From positions 19,019,501 to 19,083,500 of the forward strand of contig NC_135789.1 of NCBI RefSeq assembly GCF_051106095.1: DNA of 64,000 bases. The letters run 5' to 3'. The DNA comes from Pogona vitticeps (lineage: Eukaryota > Chordata > Lepidosauria > Squamata > Agamidae). Positions within the stretch are counted from its first letter, which is position 1; every line of letters begins with the position of its first letter. The notes beneath the pieces are model-generated. The model was not told the origin of the DNA. It searched no databases and saw nothing but the letters and a program-made list of their open reading frames with translations. The position numbers and the translations under genes were made by a program. Shown here piece after piece: positions 1-13,052 of this stretch.

Positions 1-3000
1 CCTGCGGGGAGGGTGCCTCCTTCCGGGCCAGGAGGTGCATCCGGTGAGCAGGTGTGGGTGGGGTCTCTGCCTGGGGGGCCCTGAGCGTGGTGGCGGGGGA
101 GGGCAGATGCCCGGTGGCTCTCTGGTGTATCTGCCATGGCTGCTCTGGAAACCACGGTGTGGATGGGGCTGAAGGAAAAGCTGCCGGCGGGCTGTGAGGC
201 TCAGTCCAGTTCCCCTGCGAGTCAGGCTTGCAAACCTCTAGGGTGTCAGGAGCGTTTGCAAGGGGATCTGACCCCCCCACAACCAGCCGCTCTACTCTGG
301 TGAGCCACTCAGGGCTGCTCAGAGGGTCCTTGTTCAGGAGCAGTTTACCACCGAACGCCAGCTGATGGGGGGGGCACAGGTATGGTCATTTCCTTTGGGT
401 TTCCTCCCTGGGGGTGTACATGTGTTGCATGAAGCAACAGGGAGGGCCAGCTGTCGTGGTCATTTCCACGGGTGGAAGCCACGGGTGGGGTGACCGTGGC
501 TGCCTGGGCAGAGAAATTCTCTGCCTGGGCAGAGATCCTTGAGGTTTTCTCTTTCTCTCCCCCCCCCCCCATTTCTGCAGGTTCCCCGAGGAGGAGCCAT
601 GCAAGGGGAAGGCCCGGCAGTACCGCGTGTGCCAACTGGAGGTGAGTCGCTCGCCGCTAGCAACTTGCCGGTCAGCCGAAGGACGCCGGGAGCCCTTGGA
701 GACCCCCGGAGGGGAGGAGGCAGAGGAGGGCTTCCCCACCACCACCACCACCACATGGCTCTCCACTCGATCCCTGTGAGCCCACCCTGGAGGAGGGCCC
801 GATCCACTTACCTCCCCGGGAGCCCTGGCCGGGACGAGGTTTCCTCTGGCCTCCCGCTCGTGGTCACAGCCTCCCTCCCTCTCCCCCTCTGCAGGGGTGT
901 CCCCAGGGTGCCATCCCTTTCCGTGCCGTCCAGTGCTCGCTCTACAATGGAAAGTCGGTCTTGGGGGGCCAGGGGCCATATCGGTGGGTCCCCTTCCACG
1001 GAGGTGAGCTCAGCCTGGAACCCTCGCCGGGCAGCTCTTCTAGGGAATGCTGCCCTCCCCTGGGCCCGGCGCCCCTGCCTTTCCTGCAGGGCCATGCTCG
1101 GGCAGGGGTGCTGGGGTCCCTAGAGGTCCTCAGGCCCCACCCCCAACCCCCGGAGCAGAAGGGGCCCGGCCCCTGGTGGGCCAAGGGCCCCTTTGAAGCT
1201 TGGCCGTCTTCCCTCCCTCTGCTCCCAGCACCCAGCCTCTGTGACCTGAACTGCCTGGCTGAAGGGCACAATTTCTACTACACCTTCGGCAGAGTTCTGG
1301 ACGGCACCCCCTGCAGCCCGGAGTCCCGGGATCTTTGCATCAGTGGCCGGTGTCTGGTGAGTCCCGGCAGAGGCAAGCCAGGCCCAGGCCGGGCAAAGCT
1401 TGGGGGAAAATGGGACAGCCGGAGACCGCCGGCGGGGATGAGGGGGTGGTGGGATGTTTCTCAAGGGAGGAACCAGAAAACCACCGGATGCAGGGAGGCT
1501 GCTGGTTCGTCCTCCCGTTGGTTTAGCCAGGACAGCCCAAAGAGTGCAAGGGGGGATGTGTGATGGGCTCCCTGACGCAGCAGCAACTGGAAGAACTGGG
1601 CCCGAAGCATGGGGGGGGGCACTCAGAGCCGTGGCCGGGGTCCTTCTCACACCCCTCCCTCCCTTCCTCCTCCTCTTCCTCCCTTGGTCTCTCTTCCCTT
1701 TGCCAGCGAGCCGGCTGTGATGGGATCCTGGGCTCCGAGGCGCAGGCGGACGCCTGTGGGATGTGTGACGGCCGGAATGAGTCGTGTGTCCTGGTGCAGG
1801 CGGTGTTCCAGGCGGCCTTCCCTGCCTCTGGTGATTGAGCGCCCAGGCGCGCCCCGCGGGTGAATGCTTGGGCTCTCTCGGCTGGGCCGCTTGCCTCCCT
1901 ACCGCAACTTCCCCCCTCCTCACTTTGGCTCATTCTCCCCCCACCCCCTTCTCCCTTCTGGCCTCCCCACCACCATCCCCATCACCCCCACCTCCAGCCC
2001 CCTTGCGCTCTTTCCTGACACCTTACCCGCTTAGGGCCGGCCTCCTCGCTGGGTGCATTCACAGGCGGAGGTTCGTTCGGAAGCCTGCTTGCTTTTTGGC
2101 CGGTCTGTCACCCGCTTCGTCCTGGTTCGGGGCCAGCCCAAGAACTGGCGTCCTGCGCTCCTTCGACAGGTTTCTTTGGGTACAAGAACGTGACCCGCAT
2201 CCCAGCCGGCGCCCGGCACATCAAGGTGGTGGATCGGAGCCGCAACTATCTGGGTAGGTGGAGAGGGCCTGCCTGGCGGGTGGGCGGGCGGAGAGCACAA
2301 GGGGCCCCACCAGCACCCTCCCGGGGAGGCCTGGACAACTCTTCCTTCTCTGACCCCCCCCTTCTCCCTCCCTCCCTCCCTCCTTCCCTTCCTTCCACCC
2401 ACCATCTACTCCTTCCTTCTTCCCATCCGGCAGCCTTGATGGACGCGAACCAGCGCTACGTCCTCAACGGGGACTGGGCCATCAACTGGCCTGGCGAGTA
2501 CGAGGTGGCCGGCACCCGTGTGCACTACAGGCGCACAGCGGACCTGCAGGAGAGCTTGGAGGCCGAGGGCCCCACCCAGGAGGACCTCCTGGTCATGGTG
2601 AGAGAAGTGTGAGTGTTTCCCTCCGTGGGCGGGTGGGCGCTGTGCCCCTCGTCGGCTGTAACCTGAGCTCTCCTTCTGCTCTCGGCGCCAGGTCCTTGTC
2701 CAGGAACCCCACCCGGGGGTCGAGTATCAGTTCTGGCTCCCACGGGGACACTTGCATCCGGCCCAGAGTGACACCAGCCCCCTCCGGCAGCCTCAGGTCC
2801 GGGAGGCCGAAGGAGCCCCGGCGCCAACCATTGGGGAGCCCCATCGTTCCCCAGGAGCCACGGCAGTGGCCCCCCACTTCCAGAATGCCCGGAGAAGCAG
2901 CCGGCGGAAGGCGCAGGGGGAGGCACCGCCGGGGGCAGCCGCCCACCCAGGTAGTGCTGACCTGGGCTGCCAAGCGGAAGCCCTGGATGTGGCTCACGTT

Positions 3001-4089
3001 GGCTCCTTTTCTGGACAGCAAGTCCCATAATCCTCCCCCCCGGTCCGTGATGCCCCCTCTGGGGGGTGGGATCAGGGTGGGTGGTCCTCTCAAAAAAGTA
3101 GCTCCTCTCTGTTCGGCATAACGGGTCCCTCCAAAGCCCATGAGCACCTGAAATTCCCCACCCGATCGAGGGCCATCCGGGGACCCGTGGGCATCGCCGA
3201 GGAATGGCTGGTTTTTCAGATGTGGAGACATGATGGGCTGGTTTCAGAAGCCAGACCTGGGGGGGGGGGGTGCGGGCTGGAAAAGGGGTGACAGGTTTTG
3301 TCTTCCTCCGGCAAGGGAACTCTTTTCTCTCCTCCTTCTCTGGCAGGGAGATGTGGGGAATGCCAGGTGCCCAGAGGGAGGTCACAGCGCATCCACCATT
3401 ACTGCAACAGCGACTTTGGTAGGGTCCCTTCCTTCCCCCCCGGCACCCTCCTCCTCCACCCCCCCAAAGGGCTCCCCACCCCCTTTTCCCTCCACCCCAC
3501 TCCTGGGCATTCACTTGGGGTGGAGGCGGGAATTACCCCCCCCTCCTGGAAAAGTGGGAAGGAAGGAAGGCCCACCAGCAGACAGCTGGGTGGGAAGATG
3601 CTCCCAGTGGGCTCAGCCTACCGGGGGTGGTGATGGTGGTGGTAAGGAAGGACACGCTCCCCCCCTGCCCGCCCGCCCACCTTTCATGCCCGTTCTCTTG
3701 TTTCCCCCCTCCACACAGTCTTCCGGGCCCGGATCCTGTCCAAGCAGCTTGTGGGCCAGGAGACGCGCTACGACCTGCAGGTGAGGGAGGCGTACCGCAA
3801 CCGCGTGGCCCTGCGCCACCGGGAGTACCTCTGGGTGGCCGACACCTGTGACTGCCCCCCGCTGACCGAGCGGCGCGAATACGTCCTCATGGCTCGGCAG
3901 CACGTCAACTTTGAGCACACCCGCAATCGGCTCCTGCTGCCCCGGGGCGCCTACGCCCGGCCCTGGTCCCCCCGGGAGGACCTGCAGCTGCGGGACGCGG
4001 CCCAGCGCTGTGGGGGGTTGGAGGAGGCCTGGAGGAGCCCTCGGGGCCCGGGGCCCCTTCGCAGGGAGGGCGGAGGACCGGCTGGCTGA
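1..4089 (+). CDS. ADAMTSL5: ADAMTS-like protein 5, 3' part of gene (5' end outside window)
   Basis: Secreted extracellular-matrix protein related to ADAMTS proteases but lacking the protease; human ADAMTSL5 is linked to fibrillin microfibrils. Exons read: 1-43 (cut by the edge), 581-641, 895-1003, 1229-1356, 1707-1830, 2170-2253, 2434-2597, 2692-2950, 3347-3418, 3719-4089, all with GT..AG borders and matching phase. The first two finish a thrombospondin type 1 repeat (CGEGASFRARRC, then EEEPC and QYRVCQLE). The next encode the cysteine-rich region (LYNGKSVLG, WVPFHG, CDLNCLAEGHNFYYTFGRVL) and the ADAMTS spacer (YKNVTRIPAGARHIKV, RYVLNGDWAINWPGEYEVAG). After a Pro/Arg-rich linker comes a netrin-like NTR module (HHYCNSDFVFRARIL, CDCPPL, LPRGAYARPWSP), which separates ADAMTSL5 from other ADAMTSL proteins. 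After the last conserved cysteine the frame runs about 25 residues further than human before TGA. Signal peptide and first exons lie to the left. Confidence 0.93.
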
Positions 4090-4732
4090 CCTCCCCTGCA
4101 CCCACCCACAGACGGACGGCTGCGGAGATGGACGGTGGCTCGAGGGGGGGGCGTGCATCTCGATGACATGCTCCAGATGAGAACCGGGCAGGCCAAAGGG
4201 GTGGCTTTCCTCGGTGTGGCCAAAGCATCTAGGCCACGTTTTCCTGCCCGGGCCGGTGTTCATTGTCCTCGTGTATGTGTGTGCATTGGGGGGTGTCCCT
4301 ATCGTAGAAAGCGTGAGACTTTCTCCTGCTCTCATGCACAGGATCAATTCCCCCCCCCCCGGGAGCCTCTGAAGGGCCCTCGAGAGTCCGTCTAGTAGTC
4401 TAAGCCACCTTTGCCAGGGCGCGAAAGGAATGGCTCACACCACCCCTGCCAGGTGGACCGCCCAGACCCCTGCTTAGAAGCCTCCTTTGGCGGAAGGAGC
4501 ATCAGCCATGTCCGGAAGCCGTTCCTTCCTTTGAATCAGCATCCTTAACCCCGCTGTTCTTGACCTTTGGGGATGCCCTCATTATCCTTCCTCCTATACT
4601 CCTTTCCCCCATCCTTTAGTATTTAGGGGATGCCTTGAGGGTGAATTTAAAGGCACCGGAGGCCCGTGGGCGGCTTAAAGCCCCCCCCATCCTCCCCCTA
4701 CAAGCACACGGCTGCATAACGGGTAAATGTAA

Positions 4733-4766
<34 letters not shown>

Positions 4767-7700
4767 ACACACCTTTCTCTTACATGCACACAGACACCGA
4801 GGTGTGCGTTTGCCCCTCTCTGGGTGGGCGGTTACAGGAGAAACCCAGGTGCTCCCCCCCCCTTCCCCGGCTGGCCGGGCAGCCTTGGGCACCTCTGCCC
4901 AAGGGCCACGGGTGTCGGTGGCCCCTGGCCAAGCACAGGGTTTGACCCCCCCTCCCCAAGGCTGCTCTTCCCAGGCTGCCTCTCAAAGAGCCAAGCCTGA
5001 CGTCAGGTGGGGGGGCAGAGCAGGGGAAATCTCCTGCGCCTGGTCTGGATCCGTTCCCCTCAAAACCCGAGTGCCCCTTGACCTTCTGGCCCCACTGCCT
5101 GGCTGTCTCCCAGCTTCTCTCCGGGGAGGGAGAGGAGCTGCCCCTGGCCACAGTGGAGGAGGCTGGTGGAACGGGGGGGGGGGGGCCCTTCCCGGCCGGC
5201 CTAGCCCAGCCGTCAGCAAATGATAGTTTCGGGGTCGGTTGGGCTCCCCACGACGAAAAGACCCCCTGCGGCTGTGGCATCTTTGCTTCCCGGGCGGACG
5301 GCTTTTTCTCTGCGGCTGGTTCTCGGCATGGAAGTGAGAAAGGGGGGGGGGATGCCTTCCAGTTGAGCAAGGGCTCCTTGTGCCCCCCCCCGGTGTCCTG
5401 GCTTCGGATTCTGGATCGTCTGGAGGGTGGCCTGGTGAAGCCAGGTTCCTCCCTTTTCATCTTTTGAACCCAGCTCCTCCCGGAAGAAGGGGGATGGGGG
5501 CCCTGTAACTCTAGCCGCCTCTCCTGACTTGAAACCGGCTCCCGCTTCCTGCGGCTCTCCGTAGGAAGAGCTGAGCCCCCACCTGGATGTGGCCCAGTCC
5601 TTTCTGCCTTCTCCCCCCGCCCCGCCCCGCTCCTGGACCTCAACACTTCTCATGGAAGGTTTCTTCCCACCTCAAGACGTTGACTACTTTGCGCCAGTCT
5701 TTCTTTTCTTTTTCTGCATTTATGAGCATCAACAACAACACGAACACAAGCCGGCAAATGGGTGGAAAAAGGGAGGCAGCTACAGAGCAGAAGTGTTTTC
5801 AGGGAATCCCACCCTTCCGGCTCTGGGCAGGGCCAGGGGGAAGCCTAGAAGCGCTTCCATCTGGGCCAAATCCTGCCAAGAAGCATGGGGTGAAAACCAG
5901 AGGCCGGGCGGAGGGGGGCCGCTTTGGGCATTTCTGCAGCCACTACATTTGAAATAATAGGACTTTCAAAAACCGAGAGAAATGTGCATTCTTAACCGGG
6001 GTAGAAGTCAGGCAGGAGGGCTTACCGGCCAGGAAGGCTGTTGGGAAAAGGAGGCGTCAGTGGCAGTCTACCTCAAAGACATCGCTGTTTCAGTGGGGTG
6101 GGCTGGCCAAACGCAAGAAAAATGGCTCCTGCCAAGGCAGTGTGGGGGGGGGGCTCTCGCCCTTGCTCGGCTCCGGCACCCTCCGGCGCTGGCCTGCCTT
6201 TTCCCAGAGACCCGGCTGACTCGGCTCCATGGACACCTCCACAGCAGGAGGTTGAGATTTGGGGCCGGTGGGGGTGCAAGAAACCTCAGAGGATGGCAAG
6301 GAGGACCACCCTGGAGAAATATGCAGGCCTGTGAGGTCCACGGAGGCCCTGCCCCTGTGGGGCCCATGGAGGCACCTGGGGGAGGACAGGAGATGGGCGG
6401 TGGGAGGGGGTACCCCTCTGGATCTTTGGGGGGGGCAGAGGGCCTGTCCTCCACCTGGCGTCCACAAATGCCAGGCTGCTGAGAAGGGACTGGCGGGACT
6501 TTCTCTCCTGGCACCTCGGCAGAAGGGGACCCACAATCTGGGCCCTAAGGTCACCCAGTCCTGCCTTCACCTGTGAGAAGGAAATTCTAGGTAAACTGTC
6601 CCTGGAGGTGGAGGTTCTCTGTAGGCATTGTAAGCAGAGGGACAACCTGGTGTAGGCGGTGTGTGTGGGGGGGCCTATGAACTCTCAAACCCACCAGGAA
6701 TTTTGTCCCTAGGACCTTGGGCTGCTGAGGGGGGGGGAGGAGTTGGAGTTGGAGGAAATGAAAAGCAAAAGGGGCTGGGGGGGCAGGGCAGGCTTCATGG
6801 TTGGGGGCAGCCCCCAAGAGCAACCTGTTCAGAGACACCTCGACTGCCCTCCACTGGATGGCCATGCTGGTTTTTAGAGTCCTGCAAGCGCCAGGGCTAA
6901 AAATATCGCCGCACCCCAGGGCTGCCGAGCCTTGCTCTCTGTATGTATTTGCGTGCGTGTGTGTATGAGTGGGGGAGGACGTGGGTCCCTCCTTCTCACC
7001 CAGGCTGGAGCGGATGGAGGCAAAGAGGCGCTGGCCGGCCAGCCGAGGAGACTCCCCACCAGGGGCCTCTGCTTTGCTCGTGGGAGGAAGGCCAGCCCTC
7101 CTGGCTAACGGCAGCCCATGGGAGAGCACGAGTCTCGTGGACTGAGGTTTTTCAGGGGGCAGCCTCTCTCCTGCTGCCTCCAAGGGCCCCCAAGAGCTGG
7201 CCCCACTGGGGCCACCTTCTGGCCTGCCCCCTCCTCCAGGGGGCCCTCGGCCCTGTCTTCGTTGCCAACTCCCTGGGGGCTTCTTGCAGCCGGAGTTCGG
7301 TGTTGGAAGAGGCTACCTGAGGGGCCACATAGGCCCCAAATCTCACCAGCCTGCTGTGGCCCACCCGGGATTCCCTGCCAAATGGCTCTGAGGGGCCAGG
7401 GCCCCCCAGCGGCTGCTTCGCCCACAGCCAGAGCGGCTACTGGCAGACCGGGGTTTGTCTTTGTCAGGCACCGAGAGGCCTTCCACCACCCCCCGACCCC
7501 CAGGGGACTCTCCCAGGAGCCCAGACGGTGCTCCCAACTATGGGTCGGGTTCCACTGGGAGTCTCCCACCAGCACTTCTTCAACCTCGCCACGTCCAGCT
7601 GGAGGAACTGGGACGTCAACCACCCTTATGGGGGCCTGGAAGTCCTCTGGAGACCTTTGCTAGCCCCCCCCCCCCACGTCTACGCTGGTGGCTGGGGGGT

Positions 7701-8521
7701 GAGGCACAGGAGGCCGGCCCTTCTCCGAGCAGCCGAGCTCCAGAAATGGAGCCAGGGAAGAGCTGTTTTCTAATGGCAACTTCTGTCTGGCCATCAGGAA
7801 CACCGTCCAGGGGGGCCACATCACCCAGAAGCTCTGGCTGAAGGCCACGTTGGCCAGGGCCACCGTCCTGGGACGGCCATGGGAGAACTACGGATGCAAT
7901 TTGCACCCCAGAGGCCTATGTCCACGTTGCCGCCTTCCCCATGGGGCGAGAGCTGGCCCGGTGCTTACAAAAATCAGATGGGAACCTGACGCAAGAGCAG
8001 AGCCACGTTTGGTGGTGCACGTGGCCGAGGCCTGTGGCCAACCATCCGGAGAATCCATCCGCAGTGCCAAGCCTTGCTGGGCCCTCCAAGAAAAGGCAGG
8101 CCAGCCCCACACGGTGCCAGCACTGAGCAAGGGGTTCAAGTGAGAGAGGAGGGTGCACCCACCACATGGGTGCATCTCTTCCCAAAGAGGAAAACCTCCT
8201 CCTCTTCATGGAAGGGTTTTGAAGTCATCGCCCACGTCCCTTCTTTTCCGGAGGGCTCCTCCCGCTGTCACTGTCCTCTGGAGAGCAGACCTTCCCTCTT
8301 CAGGAACTGAGCACCCCACGGGCCCTCGTGGAGGGGCAGGAGTGGAGCCATGGGGCAGGGCACCTTCCCCCCTGCCCTCCAAAAGTGGGGCACTCGCCCC
8401 CACAGTCTAGGGGGAGGGAAAGGGTCCCCCCTCCGAATGCTGAGTGGTGGCAGGTGGTGGCGGCAAATCGTATCCTCTCGCCCAAGGTGGGAAGGAACAA
8501 GGAGTATCTCGGGTCCTTCCT
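4090..8521. other. non-coding interval between ADAMTSL5 and the KLHL gene
   Basis: The 3' ends of both convergent genes must lie here. I found no AATAAA or ATTAAA on the + strand soon after the ADAMTSL5 stop, and none on the - strand below 8522, so both UTR ends are undefined. A CA microsatellite lies at 4735-4763 and poly-G/poly-C runs are frequent. Open frames are GC-driven and show no homology I recognise. PLK5, the human neighbour of ADAMTSL5, was not recognised. Confidence 0.6.
4735..4763. repeat. (CA)n microsatellite
   Basis: About 14 uninterrupted CA units, just downstream of ADAMTSL5. Confidence 0.95.
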
Positions 8522-11437
8522 TCACCCCCAGGTGTCGAACCGCCGGATGGCAGCGGTGGCGTGGATGGGCAGCGGGCAGGGGATCCTGGGGTCCAGCTCC
8601 TGGCAGAGGTCCAGGAAGGGGTCGAGGAGGACCATGTTGGGCAGGGCCGCGTTCCCTTGCCGCTGGGCCAGCAGGTAGATCCGCCCATTGACCGTGCTGC
8701 AGCCCTTGAAGAAGTGGCCGGCCAGGCGTTCCTCCTCCACCGGGGTCCACTCGCCCGTGGCCACGTCGAAGCGGAAGGCACCCCCACCGACTGTGTAGAG
8801 GGCCCCATGGAGAGCTGCCACGCAGAGGTCGTACCTGGGGGCAGGAAGGCGAGCGCTGAGAGGGAAGCCCCACTGTTGGACCCCCCCCCCGGGAGGGTCC
8901 AGCTGGCTCCCCTGCTCCTGCCAACCCCCCACCCCAGGCACTTTCCCCAAAGCACTGTTTGTTTCGTGTTGCAAAACTGGGCGTAACGGGCGGAGGGGTT
9001 TGGGTTTTTTTTCCTGGCTTTTTGTGAAAGACGAGGTGGAGAGTACGCTTGACTTACACTTTTGCTCACGGACTCTTGCCTCTCAACTTGGCTTGTGGAC
9101 ACGCTTCTGTCTCGCACTTCGGTCGGATCGAAGAGCGCATTTAAAAGATGTATGCTTGATGGCAACACCCTTTCCAACGCGCCCGAGGAAGTGCTGCGGG
9201 GGCACTGGACTGAATACAGTGGGTTTTTTTGTGCACCTCCTGGGTTTTCTTGTTGGACTTTACTGGTTTGGGGCTCTGCCGTCCTCCCCCCCTCGGGTCC
9301 CTTTTGTCCCCCCCCGGTTCTCGCCACGGGCAATGGGCTGGGTAGAGCTGAAGGGGGTTGACAGCCGCCCTCTGCCCGCATTTGGGCTTTCTGCCCCCCC
9401 GTCTCCAGAAGGATACCCTCACCCAACAAGCCTCACCGTGGAAGGGGTGAGAAGGAAACCACATCCCACATGTCCGTCTCCACATTCAGCCGCTGAACGG
9501 CACGGCAGACATCCCCGTTCTCGTCCAGGCCGCAGACCACATACACCCGGGTCCCCAGGCTGACGGCTCCGGCCCGCTCCACAGGGTGCACGAGGGGGCT
9601 GGTGCTCTGCCAGGCGGAGTCAGCAGGGGCCAGGCGCTCCACGTCCGGGGTTATGCCCCCTTCCTCGGTGCTGCCCCCAAGGACGTAGACGTGGAAGCCC
9701 ACCCCCACGGCACAGTGGCTGTTGCGGGCTTTCTTCATGGCTGGCCCTTCCAGCCAACTGTTGTCCCAGGAGTTGTAGATCAAGACCGAGTCCACCGTGG
9801 ACCAGAAAAACTCCTCGCGGAAGTAGCCGCCGGTCACAAAGAGGAGGTTGCCTGCAAGAGAGAAGAGGGAGGGGGCGTCTCACCCAGGGGCCAGCCCTGC
9901 TCTCTCTCTCTCTCCCCAACCCGGGAGCCTTGTTCCTTGGGTGGGAAAGGGTCTGTTTTACACCTTGAGGAGCCTCGGCTGCCTCTCCCTCGAGCGGGCT
10001 AAATCTTGGAAGGGTTTCAACAGCAGCCCCAAGGCAACCCAAGGGCTGACCTTTGGGGCCCTGAGGCTTCCTGCGGACCTGCCCTCCTGAAAGTGGTGGG
10101 TGTTTCCAAGCAGGCTGCAGCTGTACGATGATAATGCAGCCACAATAGCGGCATCTCGGGGCATCTTGAAGAGCAGGACGTTCGTTGGGCACACCCTCCC
10201 ACAAGCTTCCACCCGCTTCGTCCTGCGCACAGAGCCATTTCAGCAGGGGAGAAAGAGCAGCGGGGTGGGTTTGCGCTCTGTGGTCCGAAAGACATGGGCA
10301 GCAGTCCCCAGAGACCAGCGTGGCAGGAGGACCTGGAGGGTCCACAAGAGGCTATGGGCCCCCACGGGCCCCGAGGGTCCCACCCAGCCCCTGTAATGAG
10401 TGGGTAGCCAGCGAGCCGGCCACTGAGGGTCACCTGTTTGGGAGCTTGTGGGGCATAGACATGGTTGGCAGCTCCTGGGGAGGGTGGCCCCCTGACCCCC
10501 CCCACCTGGAAGGGGTAGCATTACCTACGACAGCCACGGCATACTGGGTGAGGTTTTTGCGCTTGAGGGGTGAGCAGGCCTGCCAGGTACCGCTCTTGGG
10601 TTGGAACTGGAGGAGCTCCTGCTGCTCCCGGTCGTGCGGCCCAGCAAGCACGTACAGCGCTTCATAACTCCGGCCCGTGCAGGGCGAGTCAGCCACATGC
10701 CTCCAGTTGGGTGGCGGACAGTGGTCCAGCTTCTTCACCAGCTGGACAGCGAAGTCCTGCCCAGGCCCCTTGCTCTGTTTGACGAGCAGGTCCAGGAAGG
10801 AGAGGGTGAGGAAGGGCACCCGGATCAGGGCCGCCAGCTCCAGGAAATCCCCTTCTCGGGCCCCCGGATCGGCAGCCACCCACTGTGCCACTGACTCGAA
10901 GACGGCGTCCTCCCGGGCCACAAAGAGCTCGTCGCTCGCCAGGAGGGTGAGCAGCGTTTCCTTGGGCAGCTCCAGGAACTCTTCCTGGGCCACCAGCTCG
11001 GCCCAGTGGGTGAGCGCCCCGTGGAGGGCGGCCGAGCCGAGCTCCCCACAGGCGAACTGCTGGGCGTAGGCCAGCAGGCCGAGGCAGTTGGAGACGTGCA
11101 GCTCGCGCTTTAGAAAGGTCTCGCAGTGCCGCTTGGCACTCTCCAGCCGGAGAAAGTCCGCCGTTTCCAGCAGAGCCGCCACGTTGAGAGAGGAGAGCGA
11201 GAGGAGGCCAGTCCGGGTGAAATCCAGGAGGGCCCGGAACGGTTCCGCCTTCAGCCCCTGGAGGCGGATATGCCGCTGGGTGCGCTCCCGGGTACCCCCA
11301 AAGAACATGGCCTCGAAGTACGGGCTCTGGCGGGCCAGGGCCCACCTGTTGACGGGGAAACATGTCCCGCCGACCTCCAGGATGGCATCCGTCTCTTCCG
11401 GGGCGGCCTCCTGGGCCTTTTCCTTAGGGCTGCCCAT
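8522..11437 (-). CDS. BTB-BACK-Kelch protein, KLHL6/24/35-like
   Basis: Likely substrate adaptor of a cullin-3 ubiquitin ligase: BTB binds CUL3, Kelch binds the substrate. That role is family knowledge; the substrate is unknown. Three exons on the minus strand: 10525-11437, 9437-9851, 8522-8834 (1641 nt, 546 aa), GT..AG introns, phases matching. Residues about 17-125 form the BTB fold (AILEVGGTCFPVNRWALARQ, SPYFEAMFFGG, LLDFTRTGLLSLS), 130-235 a BACK domain (NCLGLLAYAQQF, SDELFVAREDAVFESVAQWV), and 265-546 Kelch repeats (LLFVTGGYF, HVYVLGGSTEEGG, RVYVVCGLDENGDV, ALYTVGGGAFRFDV). The N-terminus before BTB is short. The Kelch pattern most resembles KLHL6/24/35, but I cannot assign a paralogue. 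It is not between ADAMTSL5 and LSM7 in human as far as I recall. Start: ATG at 11437, just before the acidic lead into the BTB. Confidence 0.85.
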
Positions 11438-13052
11438 GCGAGCACCGTCGAAAGAGCAGGCCAGACTTGGATTCCACCCTGCCCGGTGCTGCCAGGCTCT
11501 CGGTTCTCAGGAAGGCCTCGGTGGCGTGGCTGGTTGGCGACAGCCTGGAACTGATCTGGATATGTATCTGGTCCTAAAAATAGCACCCCTGCTGCACTCT
11601 CTGCCTGAGTGCTTTCAATCCCCCCCCCGTCAGCTATGCCTGTTGTGGCTGGCCAGCTGCAACGGAGATGCTGAAAAGGTCAGCTATTCCCCTCCTTTCT
11701 TCCTTCTGCCCACCCAGGAGGCTCGTCTGCTCTCAACACAGGACGGAGAGGCCTGGCTCTGTTCCTCCACACACAAGACATGCGTGAAGTAGGAACCTCA
11801 AAGTCCCATGAAAGGTGCTTGCTTTTTTAAAAGACAGGATTCTTTAGCTCACTAAACTTAGCTGCACTCAGCTAACTAGCATATCAGGAAAAAACACATA
11901 TGTGCCACTTTGAAGCTCAACCAAACAAGATACAAACCTGGATGGCTTAAGCTGCTCAGATAAACAGACAACCCTGCAACTTTTCCTATCTTGCTACCCC
12001 TGGACTTCCAGTAGTACAAAATTCTTCCTTCCTGGCATGCGTGCTCACTCTAGGCAGTGAATTTCTCGTCTAGTGACATTCTTCCAGTTTTGGGCACTGG
12101 GTGGTGACGCTGGCCAGGGGTCTGGGAACAGGAGGATAAAATGGCAGGAGGACCAAACTTGGAGAGCCACCTGGTCGAGGGCACAGACAGCGGTAAATCA
12201 TGTACGATTTTACAAGACAAGCAAAGAGGTCGGCCTCTTGAATGAAGAGGCTTTGAAGCAAAATAGCAGCAGGTGGAGGTGACCTTCGCCTGTGCTACTG
12301 GATGCCAGACTTTTCCTCTGAATGAACAAAGGATTTTTAAAAATCAGGACTCACAATATATATGGGGTGCTTATAACTAGCACTATGTTGATGCAAATCC
12401 AAAGTGCCAACTGACCAGTTCATTTTACAGCTCAAATTATGACAGCCAGTGCTTGTTTTGGACAACTTTTATTATGCAGTGGGCTCTCTGGGTGAGAGAA
12501 TGTTACCACTTTGAGCTAAGAATTCTGTATAACCCTCATCAACACGCCCAGCGCTTTGAGCAGTGGTGTAAAAAATAAAAATAAAAAATAAAGAGGCTGC
12601 AGGTCCAGCTTCTGCCCACCCCGGCTTCGAAGACAGAATATGTACTGGGCAAAAACAGAAAAGAAAACTGAAACCTTGGAGAGATAACAGAACTGTATAA
12701 AAAACCACACATTTTTTATCCAGTAGGGGAAAAAAAGACCAATAATCGTCACAAGTCTCTTACTTTGGTGCATCTCATCATAATGCTTCCCATTATTTCA
12801 CTGGCTCCAAACTCTGATCAGAAGCGAGAGGGATTAATAACAGCGAGAGGTAACTTTCAGAAAAAAAGGTTCAGGACCCCTCTCAATTGCAAACTGCCCT
12901 CTTTCAATGGCTGCCAGACTACAAAGGAAATAACCTAAATTGAACGCAGCCTTTCCTTGTTATGAAACAAACATTAAAAAAAATCCCCTGCAGAATGGGG
13001 GTTCCTTTCCAGTCCTCTGTAGTTTTCAACAGTAGCCCATTAAAAAATAATG
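11438..13052. other. KLHL upstream side and LSM7 3' side, relatively AT-rich
   Basis: From about 11.8 to 13.0 kb the base composition drops sharply from the GC-rich surroundings, with short A runs and an (A)nT tract at 12570-12592. No coding frame is credible. Part is probably the LSM7 3'UTR, since a minus-strand AATAAA lies at 12468-12473; the rest may be an old unrecognised transposon. The KLHL promoter should lie just above 11437, but I see no decisive motif. Confidence 0.5.
12468..12473 (-). terminator. LSM7: candidate LSM7 poly(A) signal (AATAAA)
   Basis: The + strand reads TTTATT, giving AATAAA on the LSM7 strand about 580 nt beyond the stop codon. No closer canonical signal was seen. 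This would make the 3'UTR longer than the short human one, so it is tentative. Confidence 0.4.

Noticed and set aside
4090-8521. Remnant of PLK5 next to ADAMTSL5
   Set aside because: No kinase or polo-box motif was readable in any frame.
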